In this document: in pieces, positions 11,501 through 17,739 of the stretch
How the letters are laid out: each line of letters begins with the position of its first letter
Numbering within the stretch: position 1 is the first letter of the stretch
NCBI GenBank assembly: GCA_903929355.1
Contig: CAIYUN010000039.1
Span: forward strand, 1 to 39,846
Reading direction: 5' to 3'
DNA length: 39,846 nucleotides
DNA from: an uncultured Opitutaceae bacterium
Lineage (GTDB): Bacteria > Verrucomicrobiota > Verrucomicrobiia > Opitutales > Opitutaceae
Notes under the pieces: generated by a model
What the model was told of the DNA's origin: nothing
Seen by the model: only the letters and a program-made list of their open reading frames with translations
Databases searched by the model: none
Made by a program: the position numbers and the translations under genes

Positions 11501-12277
11501 TCGCTGGCCAACGTGCCGCTGGAGAATGTCACCTGGCGGGTGGTGCTCCCGGCCGGCCACGAGCTCGCCGGCTACACCGGCGGGCTGCGGCTGGAGGAGG
11601 AGCGCAGCGCGGGCTCGTTCGGTCTGAACGACTACGTCTCGCTCGTCGCGGGCCGGAAGGCGGCCGACGCGCGCAATGCCACAGTGTTGCTGCAACAGGC
11701 CAGCACCTTTCTGCAAAACGGTCAGCAGCAGCAGGCGGGCGAGGCGCTGGCCCGCGTGTCGAACGCCAATGCGCTCGACGCCGCCTCCAACGAGGACGCC
11801 CGCGTGCAGTTGCGCGTGCTCCGCACCGAGCAGGCCGTGCTCGGCCTGAACACCCGCCGCCAGCGCGTTTATTTGGACAACAACGGCGACGGCACGGTGC
11901 GCAACGCCCAGTTGGAGCAGGCCGCCAACCTCAATCCGATGATGAAGGGCCAGACCAACTACGATCCGACGCAGCAGGACCAGTTGCTGATGGGGAACAC
12001 GGCCGAGGAGAATAAGGCGCTGCGCGGCATCGCCGGTCGGCTGGTGGACCAGCAGCTCGCGGCCGAGCCCGCACCCGAGGCGCTCGATGTGACGTTCCCC
12101 GAGCGGGGCAGGGTGCTGACCTTCACGCGCTCGCTGCAGGTGGACGGCAACACCCCGCTGGAGCTGAAGCTGGAGGTCGGCGAGACCCGCCGCACCAGCG
12201 AGGGCTGGATCACCGGCGTGCTCATCGCCGGCGCCGCCCTCGCCGCGCTCGGCTGGCCGCGCCGCCAGCGCGCGTAA
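5531..12277 (+). CDS. Giant membrane protein of unknown function, partner of the vWA fusion protein
   Basis: About 2248 residues from the ATG at 5531; the start is unsure. Up to nt 5881 the frame is built from dispersed repeats (5616-5634, 5718-5739, 5787-5808, 5855-5880). A GTG at 5855 gives a signal-like N-terminus with hydrophobic core and LAAC lipobox-like end (nt 5897-5950), and may be the true start. Two long beta-rich regions flank a central hydrophobic block of about six helices (nt 8480-9070). A last helix (VLIAGAALAALGW) with basic tail RRQRA ends the protein. Near the C-terminus, DNNGDGTV resembles a partial EF-hand loop, followed by FPERGRVLTFTRSLQV. It follows the vWA fusion gene in the same direction and is probably cotranscribed. 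I recognise no enzyme motif. The central helices and bilobal layout suggest an envelope complex subunit; that is inference. Confidence 0.8.
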   Translation: MNTKFMQNSQTTNKFRRWIQTGRRLLNVAGVADPGLGLGSGRDCRSGTGAAATPPWSALAEVERVDLNALAGEALAGEEALAGEVERVDLNALAGEPGAADGESGAAGVLGSTRSTFLDAGWLAGLAAIGLLLAACASRVVPVVSGGVAELKDIHLAGQVNEAAGSVDLTLTGQLNVTKAGGRVRVLAGGAALSETTTGDGWRVELVRAGDSYAYDLVGERVGVLPVRLAFAASAQEDGDWRVVNFQMPAGEVVPLRLTGLVAGAVEFNATGSVVPAAVASGWQGYLPGDGHVVFAWRHTQKAAEGSLFFTSSEQTDVRVGAGLLRQASLLTFRVLQGKLPAVRITLDGPGEILAVEGATVVGWKVVPDGKNRVLVVDLSRPFEGEGQLIVRSQTALGGFPVTAEPLRLTPEGTVRHSGEVRVANSGAVRLEVTGIEGMMQLAPGQFPGGAVEAGARQVFVYRFPAAAHTYQIAADQILPEVGVSQVVTYELGETDRVINADLELDVREAPLRDWSLDIPADYSVAGVTGSGVSDYSAETQTTGTRRTLKILFGQPMMGRILLQLRLEKNQPAAAGDWALPPLLYPGAKTVRGQVGVTATAGYRITPATTGTPAVADVKSLAEVPLSYFPKQLTGLQQAWRLRDADWAAALKIEARGQSVQADVYHLYSLAQGVVQVSVLFNYFVVGAPAGEWRIAVPANAGNIDVTGQNVLHDWRREGNVVIVTLHQPVLGAATLLVTLEEPMSGAGGAIHPGEVQPLNVQGERGFVQVVSPRQVKTTATQADGGLLRLEAAELPAEFQLLTNAPSLAVYQYTGRPFALALNVAWDQPGETVGQVVDFARLSSQVARDGQVVTTAQYFVKSRGRQTLRLTLPKGVKLWETKVDHATVNARIDGGQTLIPLPARLNPNEPVPIELSLGQAAAGGDGPRVSLAAPRLGDVPVVISEWTVRADAGRLLIPAGGNVPLTAPNLTETGREWLSHHAREAVVILLLAVGLAGLLLRARTGWRLAAGLLAGGVAAGLALSLAGEAQAQRRVNEQTLEYAATVVPADQELTIQVDNVVAWRALVSWPGVEVGAVGLVLVGAALGLAGLRKPGAGLLGALGTGLLGYGVLEQRGGAVGFFWGVAGAVILFLVLPGLARAWRTLGDWRKYRRDARLAAATGGAAGVISLLLLTGLAFGSGPDARAQSRDGVSNPNVSGESAVDGTKVAQALVQTWKIHDGRVFAEIVLTVRGSVGDRYLLLTPPAVLTDFKGEGLHVGKVGINGQTVFAVTTEKDGTLTAHASYELPVADLTKGIPLPTGPAAMQRITVALDQPGWEFGSPMAVKVLPTAGLDATQSGATLVLGPAGSPVVTLQSRRRDFGAEQTQFSAEEANLYLPGPGVVNGITRVTVRPVQGRVSELDLDVPEGLTVGDVGNGPVGEWRFDPVKRRLHVVVAPAQTAGFRLDIQTQLGTAALPVALTLKPLRVVGATGEVGMIALGFGGDAQPEGITTQGLSPVNTEDFDASLPPKAPDGSPLAVLQNVYRYGSEGGQVDLKLAPVAPEVRVATRQVLSLGDDRLVLAADLNVAITRVGLFKLSFDLPDGLEVEALSGPALSHWTPETTPEGRRIITLNLNGRTIGNQSFALTLTGPAPAAQAAWAVPRLLLREATRQEGEMLLVPERGLRLRETDRINVTPLDPRTVGNPQPGTLAFRLLQADWTLTVGIEALDPWVTVQALQEVTLREGQTLTRLSVRYKVEIAPVKQVRVQLPGLGDDQVRTVHATGPAVSDFIKVPGAADLWDLHFQRGIVGETDVVIEYQGQAAPAPGRAPVTTPGFVGVPSSVLFVAVRGSGRLELDAPAPPRGWQRSDWSAVPGFLQNRADRSVPALCFRVAEPEGPLAVTLSRHEVADALKLRVTRADLATVFAPEGSSLTTVELAVDVVEPSTLKVTLPAGAKLFNTLVNGEGVALVFEGGAYLFHVGANTGSDHAATVRLVYTVPAAGGPIALQGPSLANVPLENVTWRVVLPAGHELAGYTGGLRLEEERSAGSFGLNDYVSLVAGRKAADARNATVLLQQASTFLQNGQQQQAGEALARVSNANALDAASNEDARVQLRVLRTEQAVLGLNTRRQRVYLDNNGDGTVRNAQLEQAANLNPMMKGQTNYDPTQQDQLLMGNTAEENKALRGIAGRLVDQQLAAEPAPEALDVTFPERGRVLTFTRSLQVDGNTPLELKLEVGETRRTSEGWITGVLIAGAALAALGWPRRQRA
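5616..5634. repeat. Short palindromic repeat, family P4
   Basis: Arms CCGGGGTC and GACCCCGG flank GCT. It lies inside the open frame of the giant protein (reads VAGVADPGLG). A degraded relative (CCGGGGTC, ACC, GACCTCGC) lies at 23549-23567 in intergenic DNA. Confidence 0.65.
5712..5881. repeat. Cluster of P2 palindromes and 15-bp tandem repeats, read in frame
   Basis: Two perfect 10-bp-arm palindromes (AGCGCGTTGA, CC, TCAACGCGCT) at 5718-5739 and 5787-5808 encode the same peptide VERVDLNALAGE. Tandem copies of CGCTGGCAGGCGAGG lie between them (about 5736-5783). A reverse-oriented relative with GTTGGGGTCAAC lies at 5855-5880. All are in frame with the giant protein gene and contain no stop. 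Confidence 0.8.
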
Positions 12278-12285
12278 TGGCTGCG

Positions 12286-12313
12286 GGTAGGGACGCCTCT
12301 CCGAGGCGTCCGC
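12286..12313 (+). repeat. REP hairpin (family P1), copy 1
   Basis: GGTAG, then arms GGACGCCTC and GAGGCGTCC around loop TCC (12291-12311). It starts 8 nt after the stop codon of the giant protein gene and before the RAYT gene. Confidence 0.85.
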
Positions 12314-12330
12314 AGGGACTTCCGATCCCC

Positions 12331-12393
12331 GGTAGGGACGCCTCTCCGAGGCGTCCGCGTTCGCATCCCAATTCGATTGGCATTACAGCCAAC
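12331..12393 (+). repeat. REP hairpin (family P1), copy 2 with conserved tail
   Basis: Identical 9-3-9 hairpin at 12336-12356, followed by a tail containing CCAATTCGATTGG and CATTAC. The tail recurs after copy 4, at about 12947-12976, so the RAYT gene is bracketed by direct repeats of REP plus tail. Confidence 0.8.
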
Positions 12394-12436
12394 TCAATTC
12401 AGGCTTGGCCGCTGTCCCCTCCGATCCAATTCCGCT

Positions 12437-12922
12437 ATGTCCTTGCCGCAACGTCGCTGGCTGCATCATGTTCCGCCGGCCTGGGTCGGCGACTCCACCT
12501 ATTTCGTGACCATTTGCTGCCAAACTCGCGGCACCAACCAGCTCTGCGTCTCCCCGGTCTCCGAAAAACTCCTCACTGCCGTCGGTCATTACCATGAGCA
12601 ATTCCGCTGGTATGTTTCACTGTGGCTGTTGATGCCCGACCATCTTCATTCCCTCGTGGCCTGCTCGCGCGCCGAAGACGTCGCTAAAGTGGTCGCTGCC
12701 TGGAAGCGGTTCACCGCCCGCAACGCCGGCATTGTCTGGCAGAAGGGCTTTTTTGAACATCGCTTGCGGCGCGACGAAAGCTTGGAGGAGAAGGCGCAGT
12801 ATATCCGTATGAATCCTGTCCGCCAAGGCTTGGTTCTCAAACCTGATGCATGGACCTTTTTATGGGCTCCCGAGGCAGACGGACGGCTCGGATATCCGTC
12901 CCTACCTTCCGATCCCCGGTAG
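12437..12922 (+). CDS. REP-associated tyrosine transposase (RAYT, Y1/IS200-like)
   Basis: 161 residues from the ATG at 12437, the normal size for the family. An in-frame TTG at 12377 lies in the REP tail and is less likely. Family motifs are all present: YFVTICCQTR near the N-terminus, MPDHLHSLVA carrying the HxH metal ligands, then WQKGFFEHRLR and YIRMNPVRQGLV. The candidate catalytic tyrosine is in YIRMNPVRQ. RAYTs are single-copy, domesticated HUH nucleases thought to mobilise REP hairpins. Here five P1 REP copies lie within 750 bp. The last codons (from 12881) run through an inverted REP copy, and the TAG stop (12920-12922) is supplied by the GGTAG of the next REP. It looks intact. Confidence 0.92.
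   Translation: MSLPQRRWLHHVPPAWVGDSTYFVTICCQTRGTNQLCVSPVSEKLLTAVGHYHEQFRWYVSLWLLMPDHLHSLVACSRAEDVAKVVAAWKRFTARNAGIVWQKGFFEHRLRRDESLEEKAQYIRMNPVRQGLVLKPDAWTFLWAPEADGRLGYPSLPSDPR
12881..12906 (-). repeat. REP hairpin (family P1), inverted copy 3 in the RAYT 3' end
   Basis: Read on the - strand: GGTAG then GGACGGATA, TCC, GAGCCGTCC. It keeps the 9-3-9 layout with two mismatched pairs. It encodes the C-terminal residues GRLGYPSLP of the transposase, in opposite orientation to the other copies, as in a REPIN-like pair. Confidence 0.7.
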
Positions 12923-12976
12923 GGACACTTCTCCGAAGCATCCGCGTTTTGTATCCCCAAATCGAATTGGCATTAC
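12918..12976 (+). repeat. REP hairpin (family P1), copy 4 with conserved tail
   Basis: GGTAG, then GGACACTTC, TCC, GAAGCATCC. The inner four pairs have changed together relative to copies 1 and 2 (CCTC/GAGG to CTTC/GAAG), and two mid-stem positions mispair. The tail with AATCGAATTGGCATTAC matches the tail of copy 2. Confidence 0.75.
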
Positions 12977-12983
12977 GCCTACC

Positions 12984-13012
12984 GGTAGGGACGCCTCTCC
13001 GAGGCGTCCGCG
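12984..13012 (+). repeat. REP hairpin (family P1), copy 5
   Basis: Perfect 9-3-9 hairpin at 12989-13009, identical to copies 1 and 2. A degraded fragment (GGTAGCGTCCGCA) follows at 13024-13036. No gene lies between here and 13,089. Confidence 0.85.
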
Positions 13013-13089
13013 TATTCCTCCGCCGGTAGCGTCCGCATTTGCTGGCGTCTCTATCTTTCACTTTCGTCAAGCACCGCCCCGCCCACGCC

Positions 13090-16000
13090 TCACCTCACCG
13101 AGAGCCTGGCCGTTTCGCTCGTGGCCGCCACCTCCGCCCCGCCGGGACGCAACGCATTCGCCGCGACGTCGAAAACGTCGAGGTGGTTTGTGACCGTGAC
13201 CGCATACCGGCCGGCCTCGCCGGGCTGGACATGCGCCACACTGAGCGTCGCCGTCGTCGCGCCCGCGACCACCGCGCCGTCAGGCCGCGGTCCGTCGGTC
13301 AGCGGTCGGCCGTCACAACTCCACTGGAAGGCGGGCGCGGTGTCGGTGACCCCGCTCGTGCCGGCGACGCCAACCGTGAAGATGGCGTCTGTCCCGGCCA
13401 CGACCGCCTGATCCGCCGGCTGGCGGATGAGCACGAGGGCGTTGCAGGTGATGAGTGGCCCGACCTCGGTGCCACCGGTGAACCGGACATTGGTCGCGTT
13501 GTAAATCTCCAGGCCCGGTCCACCGGTGATGTGCACATCGTCCAGTCTCACCTGGTCAAAAAGGCCGACGGGCAGCGGCAGGCCCCAGATGATGCTGTGG
13601 CCCCGCGTCCCGGTAGCGGTGAGATGGCTGATGGTGATGTTTTTCCAGGTGGGCAGCGCCCGGCCCGGCAGCGGGTTGGGCGGCGCGGCATTCCACGCTT
13701 TCACCTTGGTCGGCGTGGTCTGGAGACTGCCGGAAACGGTGCCCGGATTGCCGACCTGGTTGTAGTAGCTGTAGAACACGAGCGGGTATGGGACGTTGGT
13801 CATCACGAGGTCGGTGCAGGTCACGTTTTGCACCGGACCGCCTTCGGTGGCGTCGGCCTTGAGGCGCAGGCCGGAGGTCGTGCCCTCGAAGGTGCAGTTT
13901 TTCACCGTCAGGCCGTCGAGCCCGCGGTTGGTCTGCCCGCCGATGGAGACGCCATGACCGCGGCCGAACTTGCAGTCAGCCACCGTCACGTCCGCGCAAA
14001 ACGTGCCGCCGGGCTTGAGGGCGATGTTGTCGTCGCCGCAGGAAATCGCGCAGCCTTGGATGAGCTGGTGGGACCCGGATGGGTCGAGGCCGTCGGTGTT
14101 GGGCGCGTCGGGCGAGTTGATGGTGACACCGAAGACCGTGAGATGATTGGCCCCCAAGGCGGCATGGAACATGGGCGAGTTGACGAGCGTCAGTCCGGCG
14201 ACGAGCACGCGCTCGCAGTTGCCCAACCGGATGAGGTAGGGGCGGTGGGGCATGGCCTTGTTGGCGGTGAACGCGGCCCACCAGGCCGCGCCGTCGCCGT
14301 CAATCGTGCCCCCGCCGGTGAGCGCGACATCATGGGCGTTGCTGGCGGTGATGAAGTGGGCGTAAGCCGCGCCAGTCAGCGGGTACGCCCCGGCGCGCGG
14401 GGTGGCGGAGTAGGGCAGGGCGCGCAGCGTCGCGCCGGCGTTGACCTGGAGGTTGATCTGGTTGCCAAGCCGGATCGGGCCGCTGAGGTAGGGCATGGCT
14501 GCGGCGGGAAACACCACGTTGCCGCCCCCGGCGGCCACTGCGGCGTCAATGGTCTGCTGGATTACGGCGGTGTTGTCGGTGGCGCCGTCCGCGACCGCCC
14601 CGCGCGCCGTGACATCGAATTCGCGGGAGGGAATCACCGGCAGTTGCGGCGCGGGGGCGGCCATGGGCGCGGCCACCGTGACACGGGCGGGCTCGCTGGT
14701 CACGGTGCCGGCGGCATCCGCGACGACCACCACATAGGTCGCGGTTTCGCCTGCGGTCAGGCCGGTGAGTCGGAGACCGGGCGAGTTCGCGCCCGGGATG
14801 GGCGTACCATTCCTGCTCCATTGATAGATCAGCGGACCGGCCCCAGCCGCCGCAACCACCAACTCCGGACTGGTCCCGGCGAGCGCCACTTGGCCGACCG
14901 GTTGAACTGTGATAGCCGGCTGGCCCAAGGTGGGGCGCGATGCGGTGCCCGCCGTCCTGTCCGCCATAGCTTCAGCGACGGTGGAAGCCTCGCGCGAAGG
15001 CTGGGACCCCAACGCGCCGTCCGAAACCAGCTCCGCCTCTGCAAAAATCGGCGCCGCCAGCGGCTTCCAATCTCCGCCCAGCACCCACGACGGGTCGCGG
15101 TAATTGGCGATGAGCGCGGCGTCGTCCGGCGGCTTGAGCTGGCGCGAGGCGGCGAGCCGCTGACTCACGTCCACCGGCTGGCCGTCGGCGGTGTGGCTGT
15201 TGAACTCCCAGAAATGGATGCCGGAGGGGTTGGGCGGGGTCAGCGGGGGGTTGGGGGCGCCCGCCGCCGCGCCGCCCCGGCCCCCGGCCCCGGCCGGGGC
15301 GGCGGCGTCGAACCGCCAGGCCACGGCACCGACGGCCGGGCCGAGCACGCAGTCGAGCAGCACCACCTCGCTGGCGGGAAAACGGCCGGGCTCGATCCGG
15401 GAGAGAAAATTGCCCGCGACCCCGGCCGCGCCGCCAAAGGTGCAGTCCACATAAACGTAGCCGTGGTTGGTGGCCGGGTTGCGGATCTGGGTGTAGTAGG
15501 CGTTGGAGCGCAGCGCCTGCGCGGTGCAGTTGACGAAGAAACACGGGCCGGTGCCCCACATGAAGTCCACGTCGCCCTCAATGTGGCAGCCGCTCACATA
15601 GGCCTGGCCGTTGATCTGGAGGGTGTCCTGGCGGCTGAAGAGATCCACGTCCCTGAGGATGGCGTGCGCCGAGGTCGTGCCGTCAAGGATGATGGACTCG
15701 GCCTGCGAACCACCGAGCCGGGTGGTGTTGCGCAGGGTGAGGTTGGTGATCGTCAGGTCGTGGGTGTGGAAAGCGAGGAAGAGGCCGCGACGGTAGGGGC
15801 TGCCGAGGCCGTTGAAGTTGGCGTTGTTGGCGTAGGTGATGATGGTCTGAGCGCGGTCCTCGCCGCGGAGGGTGACCGCGTGCTTGGCGCTGAATGCGAC
15901 GATCTCGGGGTAGGTGCCCCGGCGGATGAAGATCGTGACCGGCGCGGTGTTGCCGGCGGGCACCGCGTCGAGGGCGCCCTGCACCGTGCAGAAATCGCCG

Positions 16001-16512
16001 GTGCCGTCGGCCGCGACGATGAGCCGGGTGGCGCCGGTCGCGGGTGCGGCCGGCTTGGTCGTGAAGCGCCACACGCCCGGCTGGTCCAGCCCGGTGACGC
16101 CCGAAAAAACGCTGGCATCGGCGGTCACTTCATAGGATTTGCCGTAGGCCAGGACGCCGGGCTGGGGAAAAACGGCGGCCGTGTTGCCCGTGATGATGAC
16201 CGGGTAGTAGTTGAATCCGGCCATCCCGCCAATGGTCTTGGTGGCGGTTGGGGAGCTGACATCAATGGTATCGACGACCGCGTGGGTGGCGGCGTCGAAG
16301 ATCTGGATTTTGCCGGCGGGGCCCAGTGTTGGCGGGGCGTCAAAAGTGAGGCGCAGGGGGGTGTCGGGGCAGACATCGGTCGCGCCGGACGCAGGAAAAA
16401 GCGCGGGAATCTTGGGCGGACCCGGGGGCGGGTCGGCCGCGCGGGTGGGCGGCGTCACGGCCTGGGCCCAAACGAAACCGGCCAGAACGAGTAAACGGGA
16501 AGGGGAGGACAT
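13090..16512 (-). CDS. Secreted pectinesterase (CE8) - polygalacturonase (GH28) fusion
   Basis: 1140 residues from the ATG at 16512, chosen because a signal peptide starts there (MSSPSRLLVLAGFVWAQA); an in-frame ATG at 16617 adds a basic non-signal stretch. Order: Big_5-like Ig domain (about 30-130); pectin methylesterase (about 160-480) with QDTL (D296) and GDVDFMWG (D316), although the usual LGRPW motif reads LSRIEPGRF; linker; Ig-like domain (about 530-620); polygalacturonase (about 630-1010) with NTDGLD (805-810), GDDN (D827, D828), GHGVSIGG (H853) and RLK (883-885); a C-terminal Ig-like domain. The enzyme should remove methyl esters from pectin and hydrolyse the resulting polygalacturonate in one secreted polypeptide. 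The linker near 480-520 contains an in-frame repeat. No close partner gene. Confidence 0.93.
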   Translation of the reverse strand: MSSPSRLLVLAGFVWAQAVTPPTRAADPPPGPPKIPALFPASGATDVCPDTPLRLTFDAPPTLGPAGKIQIFDAATHAVVDTIDVSSPTATKTIGGMAGFNYYPVIITGNTAAVFPQPGVLAYGKSYEVTADASVFSGVTGLDQPGVWRFTTKPAAPATGATRLIVAADGTGDFCTVQGALDAVPAGNTAPVTIFIRRGTYPEIVAFSAKHAVTLRGEDRAQTIITYANNANFNGLGSPYRRGLFLAFHTHDLTITNLTLRNTTRLGGSQAESIILDGTTSAHAILRDVDLFSRQDTLQINGQAYVSGCHIEGDVDFMWGTGPCFFVNCTAQALRSNAYYTQIRNPATNHGYVYVDCTFGGAAGVAGNFLSRIEPGRFPASEVVLLDCVLGPAVGAVAWRFDAAAPAGAGGRGGAAAGAPNPPLTPPNPSGIHFWEFNSHTADGQPVDVSQRLAASRQLKPPDDAALIANYRDPSWVLGGDWKPLAAPIFAEAELVSDGALGSQPSREASTVAEAMADRTAGTASRPTLGQPAITVQPVGQVALAGTSPELVVAAAGAGPLIYQWSRNGTPIPGANSPGLRLTGLTAGETATYVVVVADAAGTVTSEPARVTVAAPMAAPAPQLPVIPSREFDVTARGAVADGATDNTAVIQQTIDAAVAAGGGNVVFPAAAMPYLSGPIRLGNQINLQVNAGATLRALPYSATPRAGAYPLTGAAYAHFITASNAHDVALTGGGTIDGDGAAWWAAFTANKAMPHRPYLIRLGNCERVLVAGLTLVNSPMFHAALGANHLTVFGVTINSPDAPNTDGLDPSGSHQLIQGCAISCGDDNIALKPGGTFCADVTVADCKFGRGHGVSIGGQTNRGLDGLTVKNCTFEGTTSGLRLKADATEGGPVQNVTCTDLVMTNVPYPLVFYSYYNQVGNPGTVSGSLQTTPTKVKAWNAAPPNPLPGRALPTWKNITISHLTATGTRGHSIIWGLPLPVGLFDQVRLDDVHITGGPGLEIYNATNVRFTGGTEVGPLITCNALVLIRQPADQAVVAGTDAIFTVGVAGTSGVTDTAPAFQWSCDGRPLTDGPRPDGAVVAGATTATLSVAHVQPGEAGRYAVTVTNHLDVFDVAANALRPGGAEVAATSETARLSVR
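14980..15020 (-). repeat. P2/P3-like repeat inserted in frame in the pectinase linker
   Basis: Read on the - strand it contains GCGCGTTGGGGTC followed by CAGCCTTCGCGCGAGGCTT. These are fragments of the palindromes seen at 5855-5880 and 17592-17719. It encodes GALGSQPSREAS in the low-complexity linker between the esterase and an Ig-like domain. Moderate similarity only. Confidence 0.45.
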
Positions 16513-16623
16513 GGGCAATGGGCGGCGGCCGCCAACAACGCTGTGGCCGAAAGACGAACGTAGCCTGTGGCGGCACGCGGCGGCGTCAAGCCGGGCATGG
16601 CGGCGCTGATGACGCATTTAGTT

Positions 16624-16648
16624 GGGGATGGCTCTCCGAGCCATCCGC
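16624..16648 (+). repeat. REP hairpin (family P1), distant copy with compensatory changes
   Basis: Core 16626-16646: GGATGGCTC, TCC, GAGCCATCC. Two base pairs have changed on both arms relative to the RAYT-linked copies, while the loop and CTC/GAG closing pairs stay. Besides this, 16513-16827 shows no gene I can support. Confidence 0.75.
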
Positions 16649-16827
16649 GAACGCCTCGGCGAGTCGCCTCAGGGTTTCTTGGGTATTGGAGTCGGTGCCG
16701 AAATAATCACACTTGGAGTAATTGTTCGGTCTTCGCCCTTGCACGAGGCCTTCGGCCGGGCAGGCTACGCAGGATCGGCGCTCAACCGGCATGCGAGCGC
16801 GCCGATGAACTCAAACCCCTCTATGCC

Positions 16828-17094
16828 GTGATCATTGTGAAAGTTATTTTACTGATCGGTTTGATTCGGTTATTGATCGCGATCAAGCAGCCGTTCGTTT
16901 GCTCGGGCCTCTACACCGGGGTGGTTTTATTTTTCAATCTCATTTCCGGGGCTGGCCTTTTGAGGTCGCTGCTCCTTGCACCCGTGGTTTTCGGGCTGGC
17001 GAGTCTCTATTTCTGGCTGCTCGCGCGTTTCGAATCCTCGTTCCTCCTTTTTTGGCTGATCGTATTTGTGGGCCTGATCATTGGCTTGGTTTAG
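16828..17094 (+). CDS. Small hydrophobic membrane protein, unknown
   Basis: 88 residues from a GTG at 16828, with about three membrane helices (IIVKVILLIGLIRLLIAI; TGVVLFFNLISG; SLLLAPVVFGLASLYFWLL) plus a last one (FLLFWLIVFVGLIIGLV). No Shine-Dalgarno is seen. The frame stays open upstream to 16567, but that part overlaps a REP and looks non-coding. In another frame an ATG at 16805 reads MNSNPSMP and then stops just where this frame begins, so a one-base shift could join the two. I do not recognise the family. Confidence 0.5.
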   Translation: MIIVKVILLIGLIRLLIAIKQPFVCSGLYTGVVLFFNLISGAGLLRSLLLAPVVFGLASLYFWLLARFESSFLLFWLIVFVGLIIGLV

Positions 17095-17168
17095 CGCGCT
17101 CTGGTGGACGGCCAAACTACCCAGCGTCAGCGCCGTGAGCAGACAGGTCAGCCGGGCGAAGGCTGACT

Positions 17169-17417
17169 TCAAAGCCGCTTCTTGGCGAACGCTCTTCCGG
17201 AGCCCGTTTTCAGGTAGCGCTCAAAGGCTCCGGCCCGGGTCCGGTCACGGAAAGCCACCGCCGATTTCACCTGCCAAGGTGCATATTTGGCCGAATGGCT
17301 GATTTTGCCCGCGTTGTGCATCCTCAATCGTTCTCCCAGGTTATCAGTCAGTCCGGTGTAGAACCGGCCAGGCTCGGCGAGCGATTCCAAAATGTAGACA
17401 TACTGGAAACCTGGCAT
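17169..17417 (-). CDS. GIY-YIG nuclease-domain protein (UPF0213-like)
   Basis: 82 residues. The N-terminus MPGFQYVYILES and YTGLTDNLGERLRMHN give the paired GIY (here VYI) and YIG (here YTG) strands, with the conserved Arg in ERLRMHN and a C-terminal basic stretch (KTGSGRAFAKKRL). Size fits the small single-domain family, often involved in DNA repair or recombination or of unknown role. The ATG at 17417 follows a run of ten C on the coding strand (17418-17427) instead of a Shine-Dalgarno. Longer upstream frames look non-coding. It lies alone between the small membrane gene and the tRNA. Confidence 0.85.
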   Translation of the reverse strand: MPGFQYVYILESLAEPGRFYTGLTDNLGERLRMHNAGKISHSAKYAPWQVKSAVAFRDRTRAGAFERYLKTGSGRAFAKKRL

Positions 17418-17554
17418 GGGGGGGGGGAGAGGGGTGGGTGGGAACTCGCGGAGGCTGTCGTATGGTTGGAGGAACGGGACCCGCCTACGCCAAGCTCCCG
17501 CCGTCGCTACGCTATGGCGCGGCAAGACGGCGCGGCAGCCGACGCCGTGTGGGA

Positions 17555-17719
17555 GAGTTTGGCAGGGGAAGGTTTGAGATTGACGAAGGCTGGCTCGCCG
17601 AGCGAAGCCCTCCGTTGACGAAGGCTGGCTCGCCGAGCCGAAGCCCGCAGGGCGAAGGCTGGCTGAAAGGAGTTTGGCAGGGGAAGGTTTGAGATTGACG
17701 AAGGCTGGCTCGCCGAGCC
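17555..17719. repeat. P3 palindromes and a 49-bp direct repeat beside tRNA-Lys
   Basis: GGCTCG-C-CGAGCC occurs at 17627-17639 and 17707-17719, with a one-base-off copy at 17592-17604, each within GAAGGCTGGCTCGCCGAG. A 49-bp stretch at 17555-17603 (starting GAGTTTGGCAGGGGAAGG) is repeated exactly at 17670-17718. Region 17428-17739 otherwise contains no supported gene. Confidence 0.85.
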
Positions 17720-17739
17720 GAAGCCCACAGGGCGTAGGC

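Noticed and set aside
12200-12277. PEP-CTERM type sorting signal at the giant protein C-terminus
   Set aside because: A helix followed by basic residues is present, but no PEP-like motif precedes it; a plain C-terminal membrane anchor is more economical.
13039-16494. Long + strand open frame opposite the pectinase
   Set aside because: The - strand has a signal peptide and all CE8 and GH28 motifs; the + frame has none and is Gly/Arg/Val-rich shadow sequence.
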